Assembly: GCA_910578345.1 (NCBI GenBank)
Contig: CAJTRA010000022.1
Location: 1-42,930, forward strand
Source: an uncultured Lachnospiraceae bacterium
GTDB lineage: Bacteria; Bacillota; Clostridia; Lachnospirales; Lachnospiraceae
Reading direction: 5' to 3'
Length of the DNA stretch: 42,930 bases
Positions 8,428 through 17,128 of this stretch are shown here, piece after piece. Position numbers and translations under genes: made by a program. The notes below the pieces were generated by a model, which made no database searches, was not told the DNA's origin, and worked only from the letters and a program-made list of their open reading frames with translations. Every line of letters begins with the position of its first letter. Position 1 is the first letter of the stretch.

Positions 8428-8916
8428 ATGGCAACAGCACACAGAACAAGAGAAAGGCAGCATCGCACGCCAGATAACAGAAACAGATATTATGTGCAGG
8501 GCAATACAGTCAGAAAATTTGATGTGACCAGAGAAATGGAGCATAAGCCGCAGCCGAAGGTCAGCAACCGGACACGTAAGAACAGAGATAAGGCGAAGCA
8601 TATGAGTGCGGGTTATGTTCTCTTCTTGTGTGCGGCTCTTGTGGCGTCAGGATTTATCCTGGTCAATTATATTGGTCTGCAGTCAGACATTACCAACAGT
8701 GTGCAGCATATCTCCAGGCTGGAGAAAGAACTAAATGATTTGAAACTGGCAAACGACGAAGAATACAGCAGAATAACGAGCAGTGTGGATCTGGAGGAAA
8801 TCAAGCGGATAGCGATCCAGGAGCTGGGGATGCAGTATGCGGAGGAAGGACAGATCATTTCCTTTGCCAGTGAAAGAAACGATTATGTGAAGCAGATGGC
8901 GGATATTCCGCAGTAA
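8428..8916 (+). CDS. FtsL/DivIC-like cell division protein
   Basis: This 162-residue single-pass membrane protein lies between rsmH and the first PBP, the position of ftsL. It has a basic cytoplasmic tail of about 60 residues, a membrane helix at about 64-85 (YVLFLCAALVASGFILVNYI), and an extracellular coiled coil (ISRLEKELNDLKLANDEEY). The layout matches FtsL, which with DivIC and DivIB activates the FtsW-PBP septal synthase. Primary sequence in this family is poorly conserved, so the assignment rests on topology and position. The start is ATG 8428 after a purine-rich AGAGGGGA site. The cytoplasmic tail is longer than in Bacillus FtsL. Confidence 0.8.
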   Translation: MATAHRTRERQHRTPDNRNRYYVQGNTVRKFDVTREMEHKPQPKVSNRTRKNRDKAKHMSAGYVLFLCAALVASGFILVNYIGLQSDITNSVQHISRLEKELNDLKLANDEEYSRITSSVDLEEIKRIAIQELGMQYAEEGQIISFASERNDYVKQMADIPQ

Positions 8917-8943
8917 AATTATGAGGGAGGCCATTAAGTTCAG

Positions 8944-11220
8944 TTGAGTAATAGAGGAAAAGAGATCAGTAACAGATTTACGATCAAGATGCAGAAGAAA
9001 CTGGTGGTGCTATTTCTGATGGTTCTGCTTGTCTTTGCGGGATTAGGCGCCCAGTTGTATTTGATTACGAGGGATAATGGGGAAGAGTATAAGCAGAAGG
9101 TATTGTCGCAGCAGGAATATGACTCAATGACAATACCTTTTAAGCGTGGGAATATCGTGGATTCTAACGGTACGATCCTGGCAGTCAGCAATAAGGTGTA
9201 CAATGTTATTCTGGATACAAAAGTACTGATGAAAGACGAGAAGAATTTGGAACCGACGCTGGAGGCATTGCGGAAGTGTTTTGGAATTGATACAGCCACA
9301 GTGCGGAATTATATTGCGGAGCATCCAAATTCTTCCTATTATGTAATGGCGAAACGCATGGAATATGAGAAGATGGAAGCGTTTCAGGAGATGACCAAAA
9401 ACCAGGAGACGGGAGCAAACATAAGAGGTGTCTGGTTCGAGGACGAGTACAAACGGGAATATCCGAACGGAACGCTTGCCTGTGATGTGATCGGCTTTAC
9501 GACGAATGATAATGTGGGAACTTATGGGCTGGAAGAGTTTTACAATGATACCTTAAGCGGCACCAATGGAAGAGAGTATGGATATCTGAATGAAGACTCC
9601 AATTTAGAAAGGACAACCATACCAGCTAAGGATGGCAATAATCTCCATATTTCCCTGGACGGCAATATTCAGAGCATTATTGTAAAATACCTGGAAAAAT
9701 TCAACGAAGAGAATAAGGATGTGGCAAGGCCTGGTAACGGTGCGGAGCATGTGGGCTGTATTATTATGGAGGTAAATACAGGCAGGATCCTTGGAATGGC
9801 GGATTATCCAAATTATGATCTGAATGATACGAGAAACACGGAAAGGCTGATCGGAATGCCCCTGTTAGATGAAAAGGGAGTCAGGACCGGCGAAAGCGTG
9901 ACACAGGAAATCCTGGACAGTATGGATGATGCGGCAATGTATCAGCAGTTGAATGCGCTGTGGAAGAATTTCTGCATTACGGATGCCTATGAGCCGGGAT
10001 CCGTGTCCAAACCTTTTACCGTGGCAGCCGCGATAGAAGACGGTGCGATCAATGGCACGGAGTCCTTCAACTGTGAAGGTATGCTTCATGTAGGAGATCA
10101 TAACATCAGGTGCCACCAGACTTTCGGGGACGGGTATATCACGGTCCAGCAAGGGATCGAGAGATCCTGCAACGTAGTGTTGATGAATGTGGCTTTTAAG
10201 CTTGGGAAGGAGAAGTTTGTAGATTACCAGCGTCTCTTCGGCATGGGATTAAAGACCAATATCGATCTGGCGGGGGAAGCCAGAACGGCGTCCATGGTCT
10301 TCGATAAGGACACGATCGGACCGACGGACTTGGCGACGAATTCTTTCGGGCAGAGTTTTAATGCGACAATGATTCAGATGATCACGGGGTTCTGCTCTCT
10401 GATTAACGGCGGATACTATTATGAGCCGCACATTGTGGATAAGATCACCACAGCGGATGGGGCGACGATCGAGAACATCATGCCGCGTGTGTTAAAGCGC
10501 ACGCTCTCCCAATCCACCAGTGAGACGATCAAAGAATTCTGTAATACGGTAGTGACCGGGGAAAAGGGCACCGGTAAGACAGCCAGGCCAGCAGGATATA
10601 TGATCGGCGGAAAGACAGGAACAGCGGAGACATTGCCGCGTCGTAACAATGAATATGTTGTGTCCTTTATGGGATATGCGCCTGCGGATGACCCGCAGAT
10701 TGCGATCTATGTGGTGGTGGACAGGCCTAATGCGCTGGCACAGGACGACGCGAAATTTGCCACCAGGATCGTACGTAATGTGTTGACAGAGGTACTGCCT
10801 TACCTGAATATCTTTATGACGGAAGAACTCAGCGATAAGGAGCGGGAGGAATTAGAGGAGCTGAAGATTCAGATCAGGATGGCAGACGGCGTTTCGGAAG
10901 AAGAGGATGATGGGACGGACGAAGAGGGAAATCCGATTGATCCAGAGAATCCGGATGGCGCTTTAGAAGGCGGCGAAGAAGGAGGAGAAGCAGCGTCGGA
11001 AGAGTCGCAGGCCAGTGAGGTATGGAAGAGCTTTCCCAAGGATCCGGAGACGGGGTATCTGAAAGACCCTGACACAGGTTATCTGTATGATCCGGAGTCA
11101 GGTGCACAAGTGTATGGCGGAAGCATGATGGAAGAAGGAGAGCCGCAGCAGAGTGGAGATACAGGAGAAGAGGGAGAGCCTTTAGAAGAAGGTGAACAGG
11201 AGCCTGCAGGAGAGACTTGA
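8944..11220 (+). CDS. Class B penicillin-binding protein (FtsI/SpoVD type)
   Basis: This is a membrane-anchored peptidoglycan transpeptidase working with an FtsW/RodA glycosyltransferase at the septum. After a membrane helix (about 18-38) come the dimerisation domain and the transpeptidase domain, with SVSK (S353, K356), SCN (408-410) and KTG (557-559). There is no PASTA domain. Instead an acidic, repeat-containing tail of about 110 residues ends the protein, including DPETGYLK, DPDTGYLY and DPESG in a row from about residue 700. The start is TTG 8944; GAGGGAGG lies 13 nt upstream, a long spacing, and a stop at 8935 blocks any longer frame. A second PBP follows, so which one is the division FtsI and which the sporulation SpoVD cannot be settled here. 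Confidence 0.93.
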   Translation: MSNRGKEISNRFTIKMQKKLVVLFLMVLLVFAGLGAQLYLITRDNGEEYKQKVLSQQEYDSMTIPFKRGNIVDSNGTILAVSNKVYNVILDTKVLMKDEKNLEPTLEALRKCFGIDTATVRNYIAEHPNSSYYVMAKRMEYEKMEAFQEMTKNQETGANIRGVWFEDEYKREYPNGTLACDVIGFTTNDNVGTYGLEEFYNDTLSGTNGREYGYLNEDSNLERTTIPAKDGNNLHISLDGNIQSIIVKYLEKFNEENKDVARPGNGAEHVGCIIMEVNTGRILGMADYPNYDLNDTRNTERLIGMPLLDEKGVRTGESVTQEILDSMDDAAMYQQLNALWKNFCITDAYEPGSVSKPFTVAAAIEDGAINGTESFNCEGMLHVGDHNIRCHQTFGDGYITVQQGIERSCNVVLMNVAFKLGKEKFVDYQRLFGMGLKTNIDLAGEARTASMVFDKDTIGPTDLATNSFGQSFNATMIQMITGFCSLINGGYYYEPHIVDKITTADGATIENIMPRVLKRTLSQSTSETIKEFCNTVVTGEKGTGKTARPAGYMIGGKTGTAETLPRRNNEYVVSFMGYAPADDPQIAIYVVVDRPNALAQDDAKFATRIVRNVLTEVLPYLNIFMTEELSDKEREELEELKIQIRMADGVSEEEDDGTDEEGNPIDPENPDGALEGGEEGGEAASEESQASEVWKSFPKDPETGYLKDPDTGYLYDPESGAQVYGGSMMEEGEPQQSGDTGEEGEPLEEGEQEPAGET

Positions 11221-11254
11221 TTGGCCCGGTAAGAATAAGAATGAGGGAAGAAGA

Positions 11255-11533
11255 ATGTTGCGTTATGTTAGAAAGATTCTGGACAAGGCTGTTTTGCCTG
11301 TTGCTTTATGGCGCGGCAGGTTCAGGCAGCGGCCGGCTCCTGCCAGCAGAACATACGATAAGAATGTGCAGAAGCCGGTTTTGAAGTGCAGTATCTGCAA
11401 TGGAGAGCAGGTTGCAGGATTCAAAGATATCCGTACAGGAAAGTTTGATGAAGTTGCCTTGATCAGGACGCCCGGAGAATTGGAGGCTTTCCTAAAGTCA
11501 TACGGGATTAATGAGATCACGAAAGAATATTGA
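11255..11533 (+). CDS. Small two-cysteine protein between two PBP genes
   Basis: I do not recognise a named family. The 92-residue product has a basic N-terminal part with a short hydrophobic stretch (about 10-18). The compact C-terminal part contains CSICNGEQVAGFKD, with the two cysteines three apart as in half a zinc knuckle, then a charged helix ending KEY. The start at 11255 follows GAGGGAAG; a GTG frame from 11192 overlaps the preceding PBP and has no ribosome site. Its setting inside the dcw cluster suggests an envelope or division link, but this is inference. The gene ends just before the hairpin at 11550-11600. Confidence 0.7.
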   Translation: MLRYVRKILDKAVLPVALWRGRFRQRPAPASRTYDKNVQKPVLKCSICNGEQVAGFKDIRTGKFDEVALIRTPGELEAFLKSYGINEITKEY

Positions 11534-11549
11534 GGCATGAAATACGAAT

Positions 11550-11600
11550 AACCTCACGAAAGAAGTAATAAATTATATTAATATCTTTTGTGAGGTTTTT
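11550..11600 (+). terminator. Terminator-like hairpin burying the next ribosome site
   Basis: A 13-bp stem pairs AACCTCACGAAAG (11550-11562) with CTTTTGTGAGGTT (11585-11597), with one G-U pair, and is followed by TTTTT ending at 11600. The GTGAGG ribosome site of the next gene (ATG 11603) is inside the right arm. The element could end transcription, block translation, or both. Confidence 0.75.
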
Positions 11601-11602
11601 CT

Positions 11603-13354
11603 ATGACGGAAGAGATGCCTTATCAGCACAAGACATATCACAGGAGCAAAACAGTAGTGACATTATTTCTGTGTGTGGCTACCTTTGCAGGGTTGATGGG
11701 ACGGCTGGCGTATCTGATGATCTTTCAGTCGGAATATTATACAATGAAGGCGAAAGAGCTGCATGAGCGGGAACGCAGCATTAAGGCAGCCAGAGGCAGG
11801 ATCATAGATGCCAATGGCAAGATCCTGGCGGACAATAAGACGGTCTGCACGATCTCGGTGATCCATAATCAAATCACGGATCAGGAGGAAGTGATCACGG
11901 TACTTTGCAAAGAACTTGGACTCTCCGAGGAATATGTCAGGAAAAGGGTGGAGAAGTATTCCTCCATAGAGAAGATCAAGAGTAATGTAGATAAGAGCAC
12001 GGGGGATGCCATCCGGGCGTATGACCTGGACGGAGTCAAGGTAGATGAAGATTACAAGCGTTATTATCCGTATGATTCTCTGGCATCAAAGGTGTTGGGG
12101 TTTACCGGCGGGGATAACCAGGGAATCATCGGGCTGGAAGTGATTTATGAAGAATATTTGCAGGGAGAATCGGGAACAATCCTGACAGTAACGGATGCCA
12201 AAGGAGTTGAGGTGGCAGAAGCGGGAGAGGAGCGGGTAGAGCCGGTCGATGGGCAGGATCTGTACATCAGCCTGGATATGAATATTCAAAGCTATGCGAC
12301 GCAGTTGGCTTTGCAGACGATGGAGACGAAAGAGGCGGAAAGCGTCTCAATCTTTGTCATGAATCCTCAGAATGGGGAAATACTGGCGATGGTCAATGTG
12401 CCGGAATTTAACCTGAACGATCCCTATGCACTGCCGGATACGGTGGACGCCGATGCCATCAGTGAGGAAGAGAAACAAACTCTTTTGAATGGCATATGGC
12501 GTAATGGGTGCATCAATGATACGTATGAACCAGGTTCTACTTTTAAGATTATTACGGCAGCGGCCGGACTGGAGTCCGGTGCCGTCAAACCAACAGACAC
12601 CTTCCATTGTCCTGGTTATATCATGGTGGAGGACCGAAGAATCCGCTGCCATAAGGTCGGTGGTCATGGAGCGGAAGATTTCGTACAGGGTACGATGAAT
12701 TCCTGTAATCCGGTATTTATTACGGTAGGAATGCGGATCGGGGTAGAGCGGTATTACTCTTACTTTAAGCAGTTCGGATTGCTTGACAGGACAGGGATTG
12801 ATCTGCCGGGGGAAGCCGGCACAATCATGCATAAGGTAGAGAATATCGGGCCGGTGGAGCTTGCCACGATCTCTTTCGGGCAGTCTTTCCAGATCACGCC
12901 GATCCAACTGGCAGTGACGGCTTCCTCAATCATCAACGGCGGCAGGAGGGTAACGCCGCATTTTGCGGTAAAGGCGGCTGATGGGGATGGAAACAACAGT
13001 CATGTCTTCACCTATCCTGTCCGCGATAATGTGGTGTCGGCGGAAACATCAGAAACCATGCGTTATATATTAGAGCAGGTGGTGGCGGAAGGAAGCGGAA
13101 GAAATGGAGCGGTGGAAGGATACCGTGTGGGAGGTAAGACTGCAACAAGCCAGACACTGCCGCGCGGGAGTGGGAAGTATATCGCCTCCTTTCTGGGATT
13201 TGCGCCGGCTGATGACCCACAGGTGTTGGCGGTAGCCATCATCAATCATCCGCAAGGCACCTATTACGGCGGTCAGATCGCGGCGCCGGTGGTGCGGCAG
13301 CTTTTTGAAAACATTCTTCCATATTTGAAGAAGATGGACTATAATAAGACATGA
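11603..13354 (+). CDS. Second class B penicillin-binding protein
   Basis: This is a second membrane-anchored transpeptidase of the FtsI/SpoVD type. It has a membrane helix at about 17-36, a dimerisation domain, and catalytic motifs STFK (S312, K315) and SCN (367-369). The third motif reads KTAT (512-515) instead of the usual KTGT. At 583 residues it lacks both the acidic tail of its neighbour and PASTA repeats. The start ATG at 11603 follows GTGAGGT, which lies within a hairpin stem. In sporulating Firmicutes a second dcw PBP is often SpoVD, used for spore cortex synthesis; the separately controllable leader fits that, but no sporulation promoter is convincing here. Confidence 0.92.
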   Translation: MTEEMPYQHKTYHRSKTVVTLFLCVATFAGLMGRLAYLMIFQSEYYTMKAKELHERERSIKAARGRIIDANGKILADNKTVCTISVIHNQITDQEEVITVLCKELGLSEEYVRKRVEKYSSIEKIKSNVDKSTGDAIRAYDLDGVKVDEDYKRYYPYDSLASKVLGFTGGDNQGIIGLEVIYEEYLQGESGTILTVTDAKGVEVAEAGEERVEPVDGQDLYISLDMNIQSYATQLALQTMETKEAESVSIFVMNPQNGEILAMVNVPEFNLNDPYALPDTVDADAISEEEKQTLLNGIWRNGCINDTYEPGSTFKIITAAAGLESGAVKPTDTFHCPGYIMVEDRRIRCHKVGGHGAEDFVQGTMNSCNPVFITVGMRIGVERYYSYFKQFGLLDRTGIDLPGEAGTIMHKVENIGPVELATISFGQSFQITPIQLAVTASSIINGGRRVTPHFAVKAADGDGNNSHVFTYPVRDNVVSAETSETMRYILEQVVAEGSGRNGAVEGYRVGGKTATSQTLPRGSGKYIASFLGFAPADDPQVLAVAIINHPQGTYYGGQIAAPVVRQLFENILPYLKKMDYNKT

Positions 13355-13395
13355 AGTTATACTTAGGTGCCAGAATACGGCGCCAAAGTATAACT
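13355..13395 (+). other. Long hairpin between PBP and mraY genes
   Basis: AGTTATACTT (13355-13364) pairs perfectly with AAGTATAACT (13386-13395). An inner GGTGCC/GGCGCC stem of 6 bp closes a 7-nt loop. It starts on the base after the PBP stop codon and has no following T run, so it is not a normal terminator. It may be an RNA stability or processing element. Confidence 0.6.
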
Positions 13396-13480
13396 AAGTC
13401 ATGTCTGGGAGAATGCGAAAGAAGATAGTGATTTTTCTAAGGATAATTACGTCATGCCAATAAGGTCTGAGGGAGGAATT

Positions 13481-14440
13481 ATGAATCGTACAATATTGAT
13501 GTCAGTTATGATCTCGTTTGCGGTGAGTGTGGTGATGGGACCGGTGGTGATCCCGTTTCTGCGCAGACTCAAGGTCGGGCAGACCGTCAGAGATGAGGGG
13601 CCGCAGAGTCATTTGAAGAAGAATGGAACACCGACGATGGGAGGGATCTTGATCCTGCTCAGCGTGGTGGCGACGTCGATTCTCTTTGTCAGGGATTATC
13701 CGAAGATGATTCCGATTCTTTTCCTCACGCTGGGATTTGGGCTGATCGGTTTTATGGACGACTATATCAAGGTGGTACTGAAACGCTCTATGGGCCTTAG
13801 AGCCTGGCAGAAGTTTCTGCTGCAATTTATCGTAACGGGTGTTTTTGTATTTTATATCAGACAGTATACGGAGATATCACTTGTTATGAAGGTGCCGTTT
13901 CTGCAGGGAAGCTATTTGGATTTTGGGTGGATGAATATTCCGGTTCTGTTTTTTATTGTCATCGGAACGGTCAACGGCACGAACTTTACGGATGGGATAG
14001 ACGGGCTGGCGAGTTCTGTGACTGTACTTGTGGCGACTTTCTTTACTGTGGTGGCAATTGGGACGGGAAGCGGGATAGAACCGGTTACCTGTGCGGTCGT
14101 AGGCGCGCTGTTAGGTTTTCTTTTGTTTAACGTTTATCCGGCCAGCGTCTTTATGGGGGATACAGGTTCCCTTGCGCTGGGCGGATTTGTGGCAGCCTCA
14201 GCCTATATGATGCAGATGCCGCTCTTTATCGTGATCGTCGGATTTATCTACATGGTGGAAGTACTGTCTGTCATGATACAGGTTTCCTATTTCAAGATGA
14301 CGGGAGGAAAGCGTTTCTTTAAGATGGCGCCGATCCATCATCATTTTGAGTTGTGCGGCTGGTCAGAGACACGGGTGGTGGCGGTGTTTTCTATTACTAC
14401 GGCATTACTCTGTCTGATCGCATTGATGGGCGTCTGGTAA
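13481..14440 (+). CDS. mraY: Phospho-N-acetylmuramoyl-pentapeptide transferase
   Basis: MraY joins UDP-MurNAc-pentapeptide to undecaprenyl phosphate, making lipid I in the cytoplasmic membrane. The 319-residue polytopic protein shows GTPTMGGI near the N-terminus, FMDDYIK (the conserved aspartate pair), NGTNFTDGIDGLA, FNVYPASVFMGDTGSLALGG, and the HHHFEL signature near the C-terminus. The ATG at 13481 directly follows GGGAGG; an ATG 27 bp upstream has no comparable site and would give an atypical N-terminus. murD begins 71 bp after it. Confidence 0.95.
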   Translation: MNRTILMSVMISFAVSVVMGPVVIPFLRRLKVGQTVRDEGPQSHLKKNGTPTMGGILILLSVVATSILFVRDYPKMIPILFLTLGFGLIGFMDDYIKVVLKRSMGLRAWQKFLLQFIVTGVFVFYIRQYTEISLVMKVPFLQGSYLDFGWMNIPVLFFIVIGTVNGTNFTDGIDGLASSVTVLVATFFTVVAIGTGSGIEPVTCAVVGALLGFLLFNVYPASVFMGDTGSLALGGFVAASAYMMQMPLFIVIVGFIYMVEVLSVMIQVSYFKMTGGKRFFKMAPIHHHFELCGWSETRVVAVFSITTALLCLIALMGVW

Positions 14441-14511
14441 GAAAGAGGATTCTTTCAGGAAGGGATACGATGGAGGCAGCTGCAGGCGGGAGAAGAGAGG
14501 AATAGAGAGAA

Positions 14512-15888
14512 ATGAATATTGCAGAGTTGAGAGGACAGAAGGTATTGGTGGTAGGTTCCGGGATCAGCGGAATCGGCGCTGTGCAGGCATTGTGCCGAGT
14601 TGGGGTGGATCCGATCCTGTTCGATGAAAACGCCAAACTGCAGATGGAGGAAGTGAAGAAGAAACTTCTGCCAGGCAGTCATGCAGAAGTGTTGATCGGC
14701 ACACTGTCAGAGGAGGCGGAGCGAGCTATTAAACTGGTGGTGTTAAGTCCCGGCGTACCGACAGATACAGCATTTGTGGAAAGATTCCGGGGCAGAGGAA
14801 TCCCGGTCTGGGGAGAGATTGAGCTGGCCTACCGTATCGGTAGGGGGAAAGTAATCGGCATCACGGGCACCAACGGCAAGACGACGACGACTTCCCTCGT
14901 GGGAGAGATTATGGCGGCTTGCCGCGAGGATGTGGATGTAGTCGGCAACATCGGGAATCCCTATACGGTGACAGCGCTTGATGCCACGGATGAGACTGTG
15001 ACGGTGGCGGAGATCAGCAGTTTCCAGTTAGAAACGGTGGATCAGTTCCGACCGGATGTCTCGGCAATCTTAAATGTCACGCCGGATCATCTGAACCGCC
15101 ATCATACGATGGAGAATTATGCAGCGGCGAAGGAAGCAGTCGCTGGCAGACAGACGAAAGAGCAGGTCTGTGTGTTGAATTATGAGAATGCCTATACCAG
15201 AGCATTTGGCGACAGATGTCCGGCGAGAGTTGTGTGGTTTTCTTCTGCGCGTAAGTTGGTGAATGGATTTTATCTGGAAGACGAGGAGATCTATCAAGCC
15301 GTAGATGGTGAAATATCACATGTTATGAATATGCACGACATGAATCTGGTCGGTATCTGTAACGTGGAGAATGTGATGGCGGCGATTGCTGTTACACAGG
15401 CTATGGGTGTTCCTATGGAAACGATTCTCGCCGTGGTCAGACAGTTTAAGGCGGTGGAGCACAGGATCGAGTTCGTGGCGACGAAGAATGGTGTGGATTA
15501 TTACAACGATTCCAAAGGTACGAATCCTGATGCGGCGATCCAGGGGATTCGGGCGATGAGTAAGCCGACGGTCCTGATCGGCGGCGGTTATGATAAGCAG
15601 AGTGAGTATGACGAGTGGATCGAGGCGTTTGGGGATAAAGTGAAGTGTCTTGTCCTGATCGGCCAGACGAGAGAGAAGATCGCGGATTGTGCGAGAAAGC
15701 ATGGAGTGCAGAAGATCGTTCTGGCGGACAGTTTCGAGGAGGCTTTTGCGGTCTGTGTCAAGGAAGCAGAAAGAGGAGATGCCGTGTTGTTGTCTCCGGC
15801 CTGTGCAAGCTGGGGTATGTTTCCTAATTATGAAGTCCGGGGGAGACTTTTTAAGGAACTTGTAAATCGATTGGAGGAATCGGAATAG
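14512..15888 (+). CDS. murD: UDP-N-acetylmuramoylalanine-D-glutamate ligase
   Basis: MurD adds D-glutamate to UDP-MurNAc-L-alanine with ATP. An N-terminal Rossmann-like domain (VLVVGSGISGIGA) is followed by the ATP-binding GITGTNGKTTTTS, the central DHLNRH motif, and a C-terminal domain with YYNDSKGTNPDA. The length of 458 aa is normal. The start is ATG at 14512 with an AGAGAGAAA purine stretch upstream. Its stop codon TAG is followed without a gap by the GTG of ftsW, pointing to translational coupling. Confidence 0.95.
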   Translation: MNIAELRGQKVLVVGSGISGIGAVQALCRVGVDPILFDENAKLQMEEVKKKLLPGSHAEVLIGTLSEEAERAIKLVVLSPGVPTDTAFVERFRGRGIPVWGEIELAYRIGRGKVIGITGTNGKTTTTSLVGEIMAACREDVDVVGNIGNPYTVTALDATDETVTVAEISSFQLETVDQFRPDVSAILNVTPDHLNRHHTMENYAAAKEAVAGRQTKEQVCVLNYENAYTRAFGDRCPARVVWFSSARKLVNGFYLEDEEIYQAVDGEISHVMNMHDMNLVGICNVENVMAAIAVTQAMGVPMETILAVVRQFKAVEHRIEFVATKNGVDYYNDSKGTNPDAAIQGIRAMSKPTVLIGGGYDKQSEYDEWIEAFGDKVKCLVLIGQTREKIADCARKHGVQKIVLADSFEEAFAVCVKEAERGDAVLLSPACASWGMFPNYEVRGRLFKELVNRLEESE

Positions 15889-17055
15889 GTGGCTCGAAGA
15901 AATGCATCCCGCAGAGGAAAATCAAATAGTGAGAATTTCATGGATTACAGCCTCTTATTTATTGTGCTGTTTCTTCTGGCGTTCGGGCTTCTCATGGTGT
16001 ACTCTACCAGCTATTATGAGGCGAATCTGGATTTCGGGGATTCGGCCTTTTATTTAAAGAAGCAGATCTTTGCTACCATTCTGGGACTTATTGCCATGAT
16101 CTTTGTGGCGAATGTCCCGTATCATTTCTGGGAGCGGTTTGCGGTGATCGGTTATGTGGTCTCGGTGGTGCTGATCTTATTGATTATTCCCTTTGGGCGT
16201 GAGGCTAACGGTGCGAAACGCTGGCTGTACATAGGACCGATTTCCCTGCAGCCTGCAGAGGTTGCGAAATTATGCATGATCTTGTTTCTGGCCAGTATGA
16301 TCTGTACCATGGGAAAGCAGATCAGAGGACGCAAAGGTTTCTGGATGGTGGTATTGGTTCCGATGCCGATCGCTTTGATGTTGTGGAAGATTACACAGAA
16401 TATGAGTTCTGCGGTTATTGTCGTGGGAATCGCAGTTTTGATGTTGTTCGTGGCCTGCCCGGACTACAAGCGGTTTATTCTGCTTGGGCTTGCGGCGGCA
16501 GCAGGTGCGGCATTGATTGTCTTTGCCATTGTACAGATGGGGGAAAGCCAATCAGACAGCTTGGACTTCAGAGGCGCGCGTATTCTGGCGTGGCTTGATC
16601 CGGAGGCTTATGCTGATGGCAAAGGATTCCAGACGTTGCAGGCGCTTTACGCGATCGGCTCCGGCGGCGTGCTGGGGAAAGGACTGGGCGCTAGTATGCA
16701 GAAGCTGGGATTCCTTCCTGAAGCGCAGAATGATATGATCTTCTCCATCATCTGTGAAGAGCTGGGCTTGTTTGGCGGCTATGCGGTGATGATCATGTTC
16801 ATCCTGCTGATCTGGCGGTTCATGGTGATCGCGAACAATGCGCCGGATCTGTTTGGCGCGCTACTTGTGGTGGGCGTTCTGGGTCATATTGCGATCCAGG
16901 TGATTTTAAATATCGCGGTAGTGACCAATACGATTCCCAATACGGGAATCTCGCTGCCCTTTATCAGTTTTGGCGGTTCTTCGGTCATGTTTCTTTTGAT
17001 CGAGATCGGACTTGTCTTAAGTGTTGCAAGGGGAATCCGACTCAAGGATTTGTAG
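15889..17055 (+). CDS. ftsW: Peptidoglycan glycosyltransferase FtsW
   Basis: FtsW is the SEDS-family enzyme that polymerises lipid II at the septum together with a class B PBP. The 388-residue product has about ten membrane segments and family motifs LLMVYSTSYYEA, KRWLYIGPISLQPAEVAK, NDMIFSIICEELG and NTGISLPFISFGGSS. The GTG start is adjacent to the murD stop, with GGAGG about 12 nt upstream inside murD. It could in principle be RodA, but the dcw position favours FtsW. murG, often next in line, is missing and murA follows. Confidence 0.93.
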   Translation: MARRNASRRGKSNSENFMDYSLLFIVLFLLAFGLLMVYSTSYYEANLDFGDSAFYLKKQIFATILGLIAMIFVANVPYHFWERFAVIGYVVSVVLILLIIPFGREANGAKRWLYIGPISLQPAEVAKLCMILFLASMICTMGKQIRGRKGFWMVVLVPMPIALMLWKITQNMSSAVIVVGIAVLMLFVACPDYKRFILLGLAAAAGAALIVFAIVQMGESQSDSLDFRGARILAWLDPEAYADGKGFQTLQALYAIGSGGVLGKGLGASMQKLGFLPEAQNDMIFSIICEELGLFGGYAVMIMFILLIWRFMVIANNAPDLFGALLVVGVLGHIAIQVILNIAVVTNTIPNTGISLPFISFGGSSVMFLLIEIGLVLSVARGIRLKDL

Positions 17056-17128
17056 GGACAAGATAACTTTTGTGTGGAAAACCATATAGATAGAATAGGT
17101 CATATTTTTAGAGTAGAGGTAAACAAAT

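Noticed and set aside
10558..10590. GTGKT sequence in the first PBP resembling a P-loop or second KTG motif
   Set aside because: It lies just before the true KTGT (557-559) in a variable loop and has no further nucleotide-binding features.
17070..17096. Possible internal promoter before murA
   Set aside because: TAGAAT is present but no -35 of good match lies at the right distance; mentioned only under murA.
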